From Microcoleus vaginatus HSN003 (lineage in GTDB: Bacteria; Cyanobacteriota; Cyanobacteriia; Cyanobacteriales; Microcoleaceae), in assembly GCF_022701255.1 (NCBI RefSeq), contig NZ_CP031705.1, positions 3,844,001 to 3,908,000 of the forward strand: 64,000 nt of DNA. The letters are read 5' to 3'. The notes beneath the pieces are model-generated. The model was not told the origin of the DNA and did no database searches. It saw only the letters and a list, made by a program, of their open reading frames with translations. The translations under genes and the position numbers were made by a program. This document shows positions 57,101-64,000 of this stretch, piece by piece. Within the stretch, counting starts at the first letter, position 1, and every line of letters starts with the position of its first letter.

Positions 57101-59067
57101 GTCAGCGCGAGGTGCATTTCTGTTTCCGGCTTTCCGGCTGCAGAGTCTTCTGGGGTGAAGATGATTCGTCCGTGCTGCCCGATGATTTCAGCTTCGGTAT
57201 AGCCCAGCAATCTCTGGGCGCCTGCGTTCCAAGTGGTAAAGTGTCCATCGGTGTCGAGGGTGAAGATGGCGTAGTCTTTGGCGCTGTCGAGAATTAACTG
57301 CAGGTGGGTTTCATGATCGCGCAGTGCTGCTTCTGTTTGTTTGCGCTTGGTAATGTCGCTGGTGAAGCCGACTATTTTGGTCACTTCACCTTGCTGGTTG
57401 CGGATCAAACAGGCGCGTTCCCAAACGTCGATCCAGCGCCCGTCTTCGTGCCGAACTCGGTACTCGACTTGGTAGCGATCGCCAGTAGTCAAGAGTGATT
57501 CCCGCGTGGGCTGGAGGCGCGCCACATCGACGGGATCGATGCGTTCTCTCCACCACTCTGGTGTGGCGGGTGCATCCTCTGGGTGGACACCGACGATCGA
57601 GGAGAGTCCCTCGGAACGGTAAACTGAGTTCGATGCCAAATCCCACTCAAACACCATGCCGTCGATCGCCCTTGTAGCTAACTGAAAGCGGTTGTTGCTT
57701 TCTTGCAAGGCGAGTTCGGCCATTTTGCGATCGGTGGCATCAAATAATACTCCGATAAACCGCACTGCTTCGCCTGACTCGTCGTAGAGATAGCGCCCGA
57801 ACACGCTCAACCAGCGGATTTCTCGTGTGTCTGCCCGGATGATGCGGTATTCGATGGAGTAGAGCGATCCTGTTTCCCGAGCTGTTTTGACTGCCTCCAT
57901 GACTTGCTTTAAGTCGTCTGGATGCACGCAGTTTTTCCACACAGCCACGCTTGCTTCGCCGCCCGGTACTGGTTCGCAGCCCAAAATGCTGAAATGGGTC
58001 GCCGACCAAATTAGTCGATTTGTTCGCACGTCAAAATCCCAGGTTGCCATGCCTGAGCCTTCGATGGCGACGCTCAAACGTTCTTCGCTTTGTTTTAAGG
58101 CAATTTCAGTTTGTTTGCGATCGCTGATATCTGTGAGGGAACCCACGGCGCGCACGGGATTGCCTGATTCGTCCCAAATTGCTCGCCCTCTGGCTAAAAC
58201 CCATTTGTAGCGCCCGTCCCCACAACGGATGCGGTACTCGCAGCAGTAATTTGAGGTTTCTCGATGCAAGTGCTGCTGCCAATTGCTTTGCATTATCTCC
58301 ACATCATCGGGATGAATGTAGCTCAAATATTGGCTGAAGTTTTTGACTTCTTCGGGCCCACGTTCCCAAATCTCTAAAAAGCGATCGCTCACTACAGAGC
58401 AATTTGTTTGCAGGTTGTGATCCCAAATGCCGTCGTTGTTGCCCTGCAAGGCTAGCTGCCAGCGTTCTTCGCTTTCTCGCAAAGCTTCTTTGGTTTGATT
58501 GGCGCGATCGATTTGTATGCCGGCAACGGCAAAGTCTGCTAGTGCGAGCCCGATCCGCAAGTCTTCGGCATCGAATTGCCGATCGGCATCGTGAGATACA
58601 ATCCATATTGCCCCCAGCGATTGATTTTCTACTTGCAGTGGCAAAACTAACGCTTCGGCGATCGGCAATTCTAGCTGTTGCAGGTCGGTAAAATATTCTT
58701 CGGGAGCGAAGTAAAGCTGTGGAGTTTGGTGATCGAAACCTGCTCCCGACAAACGCAATTTGCGGGGTGTGTTTGTATCTTCTGTGGCTTCCCACGAGCC
58801 CGCCAATGCCACCCACCGAAATATTTGTTCGGAACTGGAATTTTCTTCTAGTAAGCAGACTCCCACACTTCCTGCGCCGCACAAATCTTTAGCGATCGCA
58901 ACCAGTGTTTTGAGCAGCCTGTGGGGTGAGGTTGCCAGTTCTCGGGCAAGCGTTTGCAGCGCTCGGTTTTCTGCTTTTTGATCGTGCGATCGAGGGATGC
59001 GGCGAGACAGTTCATCGGCGATCGGAATGTCGGTTAAATTAGTTTGTGGGGTTTGCCAAGCTTCCAT
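54133..59067 (-). CDS. Multi-PAS/GAF hybrid histidine kinase
   Basis: 1644 residues from ATG 59067 (an upstream TTG is less likely). Order: GAF (residues about 45-195), six PAS/PAC units each closing in DITDRK-like ends (about 200-980), a second GAF (about 1010-1150), a seventh PAS (about 1165-1290), HisKA ([20 protein letters not shown]), HATPase (NLLSNAVKFTPPGGKIEVVL, FGGLGLGLAIVRHLVELHGG) and a C-terminal receiver (DLLLSDIGMPDTDGYMLMRQ, HICKPLD). No membrane helix, so it reads cytoplasmic signals such as light, redox or ligands. Monocistronic. Confidence 0.95.
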   Translation of the reverse strand: MEAWQTPQTNLTDIPIADELSRRIPRSHDQKAENRALQTLARELATSPHRLLKTLVAIAKDLCGAGSVGVCLLEENSSSEQIFRWVALAGSWEATEDTNTPRKLRLSGAGFDHQTPQLYFAPEEYFTDLQQLELPIAEALVLPLQVENQSLGAIWIVSHDADRQFDAEDLRIGLALADFAVAGIQIDRANQTKEALRESEERWQLALQGNNDGIWDHNLQTNCSVVSDRFLEIWERGPEEVKNFSQYLSYIHPDDVEIMQSNWQQHLHRETSNYCCEYRIRCGDGRYKWVLARGRAIWDESGNPVRAVGSLTDISDRKQTEIALKQSEERLSVAIEGSGMATWDFDVRTNRLIWSATHFSILGCEPVPGGEASVAVWKNCVHPDDLKQVMEAVKTARETGSLYSIEYRIIRADTREIRWLSVFGRYLYDESGEAVRFIGVLFDATDRKMAELALQESNNRFQLATRAIDGMVFEWDLASNSVYRSEGLSSIVGVHPEDAPATPEWWRERIDPVDVARLQPTRESLLTTGDRYQVEYRVRHEDGRWIDVWERACLIRNQQGEVTKIVGFTSDITKRKQTEAALRDHETHLQLILDSAKDYAIFTLDTDGHFTTWNAGAQRLLGYTEAEIIGQHGRIIFTPEDSAAGKPETEMHLALTQGRGENERWHVRKDGSRIWGSGLVMPLRDETGEVHGFLKIMQDKTERRQIEEALRQSENLYRTLADGVPELMWINTADGRLEFCNQHWKSYTGMMPELPLAAPVLQLFYPEDLPAVVGRRTKAIEAGEAYEFECRVRRFDGTYRWHLARIVPVKDRGGQVVQWVGIGIDIDDRKRAEESLAESDRRFRLLAESLPHLIWNVDSAGEIRFTNQHKWLEYLGMSYEEAVQNNWESLVPASDLAESWARWQESLITGEVYQLELRLRRAADQMERWHLSRAVPIRGAGGEIVEWIGTNTDIHDRKQAQLNEQFLAELEVRLRQRSNPAEMLWEAMKSLGEYLKVDRCVWHEMDLEANQAIVEQDWHQSDLASLAGIYKISDFKIPELKALSIAGQTVVISDIATHPHTAHLVDNYGAVSIRALIDVPCLHEGRWVALLVVTSQAVRHWRPDEVSLMQEVVARLWTVILHARTLHDLHESEARFRALADNIAQLAWMTDETGWIFWYNQRWFDYTGTTLEEMQGWGWQQVHHPEHLDRVVAKFRRCIERGEAWEDTFPLRGKDGSYRWFLSRAVPIRDEQNKLLRWCGTNTDITDRKVAEAERERLLAREKEAREEAERANRVKDEFLAVLSHELRTPLNPILGWAKLLQSNVLTPEKQRYALETIERNAKLQTQLIEDLLDVSGILQGKVSLNIAPVDLTGVINAAIETVRLAAQVKSIQISTQFAPHLGPVLGDAGRLQQVVWNLLSNAVKFTPPGGKIEVVLDRVDTKAQITVTDTGKGIEPDFLPYIFDYFRQADSTMTRKFGGLGLGLAIVRHLVELHGGRVKSDSPGEGKGATLTVWIPLMPVQPQTSPAAIAPEQSFNLSGIKVLAVDDDADARDLVVFLLEDCGARVTAVSNAADALAVLTESVPDLLLSDIGMPDTDGYMLMRQVRALAPDKGGLVRAIALTAYAGEIDYQQALAAGFQRHICKPLDPDKLVQAIWEVLDRSG

Positions 59068-59249
59068 CAATTAGTCGTCTCTACGTCTTTCGGTCTGAGC
59101 TGGCGAGCGTATATCAGCGCCCTCTTAAATCATCGGCTATAAATTATAGCATCTACCGAGAGACAGAATTAGGTATCTATCTTTGGAATTACTTTTTAGT
59201 TTTTAGGTTAGTTGATTGCCTTGGTTGCTTTTACTCTTGTCACCACCTT

Positions 59250-60053
59250 ATGCACAATTTTATTCCAGAATCCCGGTTTTTTCCATATCTAACTTGGACA
59301 GAAATTCAGTCTATGCTGGATAAGGAAAATACTGTAATAATTCAGCCGCTAGGTGCGATCGAACAACACGGCCCTCATTTGCCTTTAATTGTAGATGCGG
59401 CAATTAGCCAGGCGGTGACAGGCAAAGCGCTGGCAAAGTTAGAGGCAAATATTCCCGCCTACGCTTTGCCGCCTTTGTACTATGGCAAGTCGAACGAACA
59501 CTGCCATTTCCCCGGTACAATTATGCTCAGTGCTCAGACACTTTTAGCAGTAATCGGCGAAATTGCTGATAGTATTTATCAGGCTGGATTTCGTAAATTA
59601 GTGTTAATGAATGCTCACGGCGGACAGCCGCAGGTGATGGAAATTGCGGCGCGCGATATTCATCAAAAATATCAGGATTTTTCTGTTTTTCCGCTGTTTG
59701 TTTGGCGGGTTCCGAATGTGGCTGCTGAATTATTAACTGCCAAGGAGTTGGAGTTTGGGATTCACGCGGGTGATGCAGAAACGAGTTTGATGTTGGCAAT
59801 TTTGCCGGATCAGGTGAAAATGGAACTGGCTGTTACTGAATATCCGAAAAATTTGCCGATCGACAGTTTGCTGAGTATGGAAGGCAATTTGCCTTTTGCT
59901 TGGCTGACGCGAGAGTTGACTGAAAGTGGTGTGTTGGGCGATGCGACGGTGGCGACGAAAGAAAAGGGATCTCGGATTCTCGAATCTCTCTCTGACGGCT
60001 GGGTACAAGTTATCAAAGATGTTTACAAATTTCGACAGCCGGGAAGTAATTAA
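59250..60053 (+). CDS. Creatininase-family amidohydrolase
   Basis: 267 residues from ATG 59250; the open frame begins at 59046 but its first 68 codons overlap the kinase start and look non-coding. IIQPLGAIEQHGPHLPLIVD, NEHCHFPGTIMLSAQT, LMNAHGGQPQVM and HAGDAETSLMLAILP carry the metal-binding Glu/His/Asp residues. Family members hydrolyse creatinine or open related amide rings in flavin/F420 and mycofactocin pathways. The substrate here is unknown. Confidence 0.92.
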   Translation: MHNFIPESRFFPYLTWTEIQSMLDKENTVIIQPLGAIEQHGPHLPLIVDAAISQAVTGKALAKLEANIPAYALPPLYYGKSNEHCHFPGTIMLSAQTLLAVIGEIADSIYQAGFRKLVLMNAHGGQPQVMEIAARDIHQKYQDFSVFPLFVWRVPNVAAELLTAKELEFGIHAGDAETSLMLAILPDQVKMELAVTEYPKNLPIDSLLSMEGNLPFAWLTRELTESGVLGDATVATKEKGSRILESLSDGWVQVIKDVYKFRQPGSN

Positions 60054-60134
60054 AAATTAAGAATTAAAAATTAAAATTTGTTCTAATCCGTGTCAAAATG
60101 AGTCTAAGAAATTTTTTGAGTTGGAAAACAGACG

Positions 60135-60890
60135 ATGAGTGTAAATTCTAAATTGCAGCGCGCATTTGAGCAAGGTCGCGCCCTGAAAATTATCAGCGGT
60201 TTAAATAATTTTGATGCCGCAAACGTTGCGGCTGTCGTCAAAGCAGCGGATCTCGGCGGTGCTTCTTTTGTCGATATTGCTGCCGATCGAGATTTGGTAT
60301 TGATGGCAAAACAGTTGACAAATTTGCCAATTTGTGTATCGGCTGTGGAACCGGAAAAGTTTGTGCCTGCGGTAGAAGCTGGCGCTGATTTGATTGAAAT
60401 TGGTAACTTTGATGCTTTCTACGCAGTAGGCCGCCGCTTTGAAGCTGAGGAAGTTTTGCAGTTGACTCGCGAAACTCGATCGCTATTTCCAAACATCACT
60501 CTTTCTGTGACAGTTCCCCACATTTTGGCACTCGACAAACAAGTGCAATTAGCAATTGAATTAGTCAAAGCTGGGGCTAACATCATTCAAACCGAAGGTG
60601 GTACTAGCGCTCAACCAATTCACGCCGGCACCTTGGGATTAATTGAAAAAGCAGCGCCTACTTTGGCCGCAGCCTTTGAAATTTCCCGCGCCGTATCCGT
60701 CCCCGTACTCTGCGCTTCCGGTATCTCCAGCGTCACCGCACCCCTCGCTATTGGAGCCGGTGCTGCGGGTATTGGCGTCGGTTCTGCTGTCAGCCAACTT
60801 AATAGTGAAGTGGCGATGATCGCGGCTGTTCGCAGTTTGGTTGAAGCTTTGGCTTTGGTTTCGCGATCGCACTTTGCTGCTTCAATTTAA
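60135..60890 (+). CDS. ycf23: Ycf23/DUF561 family TIM-barrel protein
   Basis: 251 residues. ALKIISGLNNFDAANVAAVV, GASFVDIAADRDLVLMAK, VEAGADLIEIGNFDAFY and IIQTEGGTSAQPIHAGTLGL fit the Ycf23/DUF561 family, a TIM-barrel-like protein of cyanobacteria and red-lineage plastids. The function is not established. It begins 82 bp after the creatininase-family gene on the same strand and could be co-transcribed. Confidence 0.88.
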   Translation: MSVNSKLQRAFEQGRALKIISGLNNFDAANVAAVVKAADLGGASFVDIAADRDLVLMAKQLTNLPICVSAVEPEKFVPAVEAGADLIEIGNFDAFYAVGRRFEAEEVLQLTRETRSLFPNITLSVTVPHILALDKQVQLAIELVKAGANIIQTEGGTSAQPIHAGTLGLIEKAAPTLAAAFEISRAVSVPVLCASGISSVTAPLAIGAGAAGIGVGSAVSQLNSEVAMIAAVRSLVEALALVSRSHFAASI

Positions 60891-60896
60891 TTAAGA

Positions 60897-60940
60897 AGGA
60901 ACAAGGAAGAAGGAAGAAGGAAGAAGGAAGAAGGAAGATT
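60897..60940. repeat. AAGGAAG heptanucleotide tandem repeat
   Basis: About six AAGGAAG/GAAGGAA units in a row, the complement of the tract at 29007-29056. Located between two convergent genes together with CCCACTATCCCCTTCT direct repeats (60951-60982). Confidence 0.8.
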
Positions 60941-61042
60941 TTTGCCATTCCCCACTATCCCCTTCTCCCACTATCCCCTTCTTCCACTCTCCCTCTCTCC
61001 CTTTCTTCCCCTCCCCGACTTTTGCACTCTTCCAACACTTCC

Positions 61043-61720
61043 TTAATAATTGATAAACCACACAGCATAATCATCTAATAACTGATTGTTTGGGGAACTT
61101 GCATCAACTGCTTCTAAATCTGATAAAGGCAAGGTAAACTTTCTGCAATCGCCGACGCGCTCGACGTTCACAAAAATGTCGTCTTCCTGAAAAACTAAAT
61201 CCTCTGGTCGATCAATTTTAAAGGTATCGGTATAAGAAGGTTGAGTTTTTTTGAGCCTTGCATATTCTTTTTTGCTTTTTTCACCGATGACATATTCTTC
61301 TTCCCATTCAAAATCTTCTATGCCGGTAACGTAGCAGGGAAAGTGAAGATTGTGCTTGAGGTAGTCGAGATATTTGATTAAAGTTTCCGTGCTGACATCA
61401 ATATCTTGAACGCGAAAAATTTTGCTAATTCTAATTTCAAATTGCTCAGCATTAAATTCAGGTTTGGGAAGGAGATGGCCCAAGGCTTCGGGCTCGTAGG
61501 TTGCCCTCAATTCGGATAATTCCTCCAGCAGGCGCTGAAAGTCGTTGACCGGTTTCGGTCTTCTGCCTGCTACAATGGTTTCATCAAGCTGAACTGGAGG
61601 AAGTTCGGATTGTGAAGGAAGAGATTTGCTTTGAGCGGGGCGATCGTCCAATTTAGGTTTGTTAACTTTAGACTTGTTAACTTTAGGCTGGTTAACTTTA
61701 GGCTTGTTAAATTTAGGCAT
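61043..61720 (-). CDS. Hypothetical protein with Lys-Pro-Lys-Val-Asn N-terminal repeats
   Basis: 225 residues. The first 25 residues repeat a KPKVN(Q/K) unit five times (15-bp DNA repeats at about 61650-61720). The rest is an acidic globular domain with LIKYLDYLKHNLHFPCYVTG, IEDFEWEEEYVIG and a C-terminal DAVWFINY-like end (DDYAVWFINY). The LxFPCxVTGxEDFxWEE pattern resembles a calcium-binding-like cyanobacterial family from memory; no confident assignment. No signal peptide. Confidence 0.8.
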   Translation of the reverse strand: MPKFNKPKVNQPKVNKSKVNKPKLDDRPAQSKSLPSQSELPPVQLDETIVAGRRPKPVNDFQRLLEELSELRATYEPEALGHLLPKPEFNAEQFEIRISKIFRVQDIDVSTETLIKYLDYLKHNLHFPCYVTGIEDFEWEEEYVIGEKSKKEYARLKKTQPSYTDTFKIDRPEDLVFQEDDIFVNVERVGDCRKFTLPLSDLEAVDASSPNNQLLDDYAVWFINY

Positions 61721-61800
61721 CGCTCGGTCTCGCTGGATCGGTTTATCAATAAAGTATATCTTGGCAGAAGTACATTCGTGTCTAATAGGAGGAAGGTGTA

Positions 61801-62448
61801 ATGCAACTACTGAAATCGCCTGATGAATCGCCAGTCTATCAAGGACAATTCGGCGAGTTTACGATTACTCAAAACGATCGCACGGGAGTGTTGATTTACC
61901 GCGCCGGATTGGGGGTGGCGGCGCTGTGTTTTGCGATCGGCACTACTCTGGTGTTGCAACAAAGCGACAACCCGAGTGCAATCCAAGCTGTAACGCCTGT
62001 TTTTGCTTGTTTCTGGATAGCTTTAGGCGTCAGCTTGGCAACTATTCACATTTACATGATTGCGCTACACCGAACACTACAGGCGTTTTGGGCGATCGGT
62101 GGCGCGGCAGCATTGTTTGTCGCCCTACAAAGCAGCGAACCCTTAGCTTTAGCAGTCTACGAACATCCCGCCACGTTGTGGGGAATTGGCTTTACTTTTG
62201 CCGCCTTAAATGGCATTTATTTTAAGGAAGCTTTCTGCTTCAACCGCCTAGAAACCAAGTTTTTGACTCCTGGAGTTCCTCTCTTAATTTTAGGACATAT
62301 TTTCGGTTTTTTGTCAGCCGAAAATGAACAGTTTTTGCTGGCTATTTGGGCTGCTTTGTTTATCATATTTGCTGTGCGTAAGTTTTTTCAACCAATGCCG
62401 CAGGATATCGGGGATAAAAGCGTTTTTGAGTATCTCAAACACCAATAG
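61801..62448 (+). CDS. DUF2301-type integral membrane protein
   Basis: 215 residues with GGAGGAAGG before the ATG. Six to seven hydrophobic helices (GLGVAALCFAIGTTLVLQQ, VFACFWIALGVSLATIHIYM, TLWGIGFTFAALNGIYFKEA and others) and a conserved-looking CFNRLETKFLTPGVPLLILG loop match the DUF2301 family of cyanobacterial membrane proteins. The function is unknown. Divergent from the preceding hypothetical gene. Confidence 0.8.
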   Translation: MQLLKSPDESPVYQGQFGEFTITQNDRTGVLIYRAGLGVAALCFAIGTTLVLQQSDNPSAIQAVTPVFACFWIALGVSLATIHIYMIALHRTLQAFWAIGGAAALFVALQSSEPLALAVYEHPATLWGIGFTFAALNGIYFKEAFCFNRLETKFLTPGVPLLILGHIFGFLSAENEQFLLAIWAALFIIFAVRKFFQPMPQDIGDKSVFEYLKHQ

Positions 62449-62499
62449 CATAGAAGAAGAAAGAAGAGCTTTCTTCCTTCTTGCTTAAATATCTACTGT

Positions 62500-63183
62500 A
62501 TGAATTTTGCCAGACTGCGAAAACTAAAAATCAAAATTAGTCTAATTCACCGCCGAGAAATGTGGGCAATTACCAGAGAAGGTTGGGTAATTGCTGTCAT
62601 GGGGTTAATCATTGCAATGCTGTTAATTATCACAAATATCCATCCATTTTTGGCGGTAAAAGCGCCGATTAAAGCAGATATATTGGTTGTCGAAGGCTGG
62701 TTGCCCGATTATGCGATCGAAAGTGCGATCGCCGAATTCAAAAAAGGCGAATACAGCCAATTAATTACCACAGGAGTGCCTTTAAGTAAAGGCTACTATC
62801 TCGCTGAATATAAAAATTATGCGGAACTGACTGCAGCGACTTGTATTGCGCTAGGATTTGATAAAAACAAATTAGTAGCAGTACCAGCAGCCAATGTTTT
62901 GAAACACCGCACGGCTGCTTCTGCGATCGCACTTCGGGATTGGTTTTCTACTTCAGGTTTAAAAGTTAACTCAATTAATCTTTATTCCTTTGGCCCTCAC
63001 GCCCGCCGAAGTTGGATTGTATTTAAAGAAGTGCTGAATCCTGAGATTAAAGTCGGGATTATAGCGGCGGAACCGCAAGATTACAACCCACAAGAATGGT
63101 GGAAATCGAGCGAAGGTTTTCGGACAGTAATCGGAGAAATTATTGCTTATATTTATGCCCGTTTTGTAGATTGGAAAACCTAG
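62500..63183 (+). CDS. YdcF/SanA-like (DUF218) membrane-anchored protein
   Basis: 227 residues. One N-terminal membrane helix (GWVIAVMGLIIAMLLIITNI) precedes a DUF218-type domain: KADILVVEGWLPDYAIESAI, YSQLITTGVPLSKG, TASAIALRDWFSTSGLKVNS and SFGPHARRSWIVFKEVL. The ADxxVVxGG position reads VVEGW, a variant seen in this cyanobacterial subgroup. DUF218 proteins (ElyC, SanA) act in envelope maintenance. It follows the DUF2301 gene by 51 bp. Confidence 0.85.
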   Translation: MNFARLRKLKIKISLIHRREMWAITREGWVIAVMGLIIAMLLIITNIHPFLAVKAPIKADILVVEGWLPDYAIESAIAEFKKGEYSQLITTGVPLSKGYYLAEYKNYAELTAATCIALGFDKNKLVAVPAANVLKHRTAASAIALRDWFSTSGLKVNSINLYSFGPHARRSWIVFKEVLNPEIKVGIIAAEPQDYNPQEWWKSSEGFRTVIGEIIAYIYARFVDWKT

Positions 63184-63363
63184 CCAGTAATTGTCACCCT
63201 CCCTCTTAATTCCCTTCGCGTTCTTAGCGCCTTCGCGGTTCGTAAAAAAATATTTATATAGAAGTTGTAAATCTGTGGGAATACAGCACAAGGCAGTGCC
63301 ATTTGCTACCATAATTCCACCAAAAATGATAAAATCATTCTCAGATAAGTTGAGGGCAACTCG

Positions 63364-64000
63364 TTGTTAGAAGAACGCGCTTACTGGTTAGCTTGGTCAC
63401 AAATTAACGGTATCGGGCCGATTTTGTTGCAAAGATTGCACCAAAATTTCAATAGTTTGGCAGAAGCTTGGACGGCCAAACCAGTAGATTTAATGCGAGT
63501 CGAAGGGTTTGGCAAGCAGATAATTGAAACTATTTTGCAAGAACGCACTAAACTCAATCCCGAAGAATTTATCGAAAAACATATTATAAAAAATCCCTGT
63601 TTCTGGACACCCGCAGATCCAGATTATCCGCGCTTATTATTGGAAATTCCCAATCCGCCACCAGTGTTGTATTATCGCGGTAATGTCGATCGCAAAGAGA
63701 ATCAAGGAATTACGCCGACGGTGGCAATGGTTGGCACTCGTAGCCCTTCGGAATACGGCAGAAGGTGGGCTCGCAAAATTAGTACGGCTTTGGCTAGAAG
63801 CGGTTTTACTGTGGTTTCGGGATTGGCTGCGGGCATTGATACAGAGGCTCATACAGGCTGTTTGGAGGCGGGAGGAAGAACTTTCGCAGTGGTGGGGACG
63901 GGAGTAGATATTGTATATCCTAAACAAAATGAGAGGTTGTGCGATCGCATTTTGCAGCAGGGATTGGTAATTAGTGAATATCCGGCGGGTACTCAACCGA
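63364..64000 (+). CDS. dprA: DNA-processing protein DprA, 3' part outside window
   Basis: 212 codons are present before the window ends. TTG start at 63364, with GAGGG about 9 nt upstream and an in-frame TAA at 63346; no ATG alternative exists. The frame reads RAYWLAWSQINGIGPILLQR (helix-hairpin-helix/SAM part), CFWTPADPDYPRLL, then the Rossmann core AMVGTRSPSEYGRRWARKIS, VVSGLAAGIDTEAHTGCLEA and VISEYPAGTQP. DprA protects incoming single-stranded DNA and loads RecA during natural transformation. Confidence 0.92.
   Translation, partial: MLEERAYWLAWSQINGIGPILLQRLHQNFNSLAEAWTAKPVDLMRVEGFGKQIIETILQERTKLNPEEFIEKHIIKNPCFWTPADPDYPRLLLEIPNPPPVLYYRGNVDRKENQGITPTVAMVGTRSPSEYGRRWARKISTALARSGFTVVSGLAAGIDTEAHTGCLEAGGRTFAVVGTGVDIVYPKQNERLCDRILQQGLVISEYPAGTQP

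Noticed and set aside
58304..58882. 192-codon frame inside the multi-PAS kinase gene
   Set aside because: Arg/Ser-rich shadow in another frame of a clearly coding region.
59046..59249. Longer start of the creatininase-family gene
   Set aside because: It would overlap the divergent kinase start, and the extra residues do not fit the family, which begins near 59250.

Overview
The window is chromosomal DNA of a cyanobacterium, most likely a filamentous Oscillatoriales-type species (Microcoleus/Oscillatoria/Phormidium-like; this rank is inference). Support comes from photosystem II psbD, a CcmP-type carboxysome shell protein, a Ycf23/DUF561 protein, an SLH-OprB porin, many GCGATCGC (HIP1-type) octamers, very large GAF/PAS hybrid kinases, Uma2 and DUF4058 families, heptanucleotide tracts of the CTTCCCT type, and dispersed palindromes in the intergenic DNA.

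Layout. 1-8.2 kb: the 5' part of a NYN-domain protein gene, an APC amino-acid permease, the phosphate operon pstS-pstC-pstA-pstB (minus strand) behind a duplicated Pho-box-like region, and a second NYN protein carrying a zinc ribbon and a probable OST-HTH/LOTUS tail. 8.3-9.8 kb: ubiD. 10-16.2 kb is an accessory block. It holds a STAND (NB-ARC-like) ATPase with kinesin-light-chain-type TPRs, a small coiled-coil gene in front of it that seems joined to it by a -1 frameshift signal, three tandem Xre-type HTH genes of which the middle one lacks a start codon, a small hypothetical gene, two tandem DUF4058 genes, and several copies of a double-hairpin repeat. 16.2-21.7 kb: an ECF/CbiO-type ATPase with a translationally coupled small protein, a stand-alone psbD, a long foldable RNA region, a pterin-carbinolamine dehydratase gene and a GAF/HD-GYP protein. 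21.9-34.4 kb: SLH-OprB porin, Rrf2 regulator plus cysteine synthase, RTX-containing glycerophosphodiesterase, J-domain protein, MscS channel with a cyclic-nucleotide domain, double PTPS-domain protein, and a membrane TPR protein.

34.6-42.2 kb is a two-gene signalling operon: a 2014-residue Ser/Thr-kinase/ATPase/GAF/histidine-kinase/receiver protein followed by a receiver-histidine kinase. 42.7-44.6 kb: an IS630-like transposase remnant and two Uma2 genes. 44.7-50.2 kb: a TPP riboswitch and thiC, then a rearranged restriction-modification locus. An internally deleted copy of the cytosine methyltransferase and a 71-bp copy of the thiC 3' end show a segmental duplication around an intact methyltransferase and putative endonuclease. 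50.3-64 kb: pyrE, a secreted small protein, a pentapeptide-repeat protein, ccmP, a WGxxGxxG protein, a 1644-residue multi-PAS hybrid kinase, a creatininase-family amidohydrolase, ycf23-like, a hypothetical, a DUF2301-type membrane protein, a YdcF-like protein and the 5' part of dprA.

Strongest leads: (1) an A AAA AAG slippery site followed by a stem-loop that would fuse a 167-residue coiled-coil protein to a STAND ATPase (12.5 kb); (2) a 200-nt foldable RNA with a buried perfect Shine-Dalgarno and a competing downstream hairpin (19.2-19.5 kb); (3) the duplicated and decayed restriction-modification locus next to thiC; (4) the zinc-ribbon/NYN/LOTUS-like putative ribonuclease. No rRNA, tRNA, CRISPR array or complete insertion sequence was seen.
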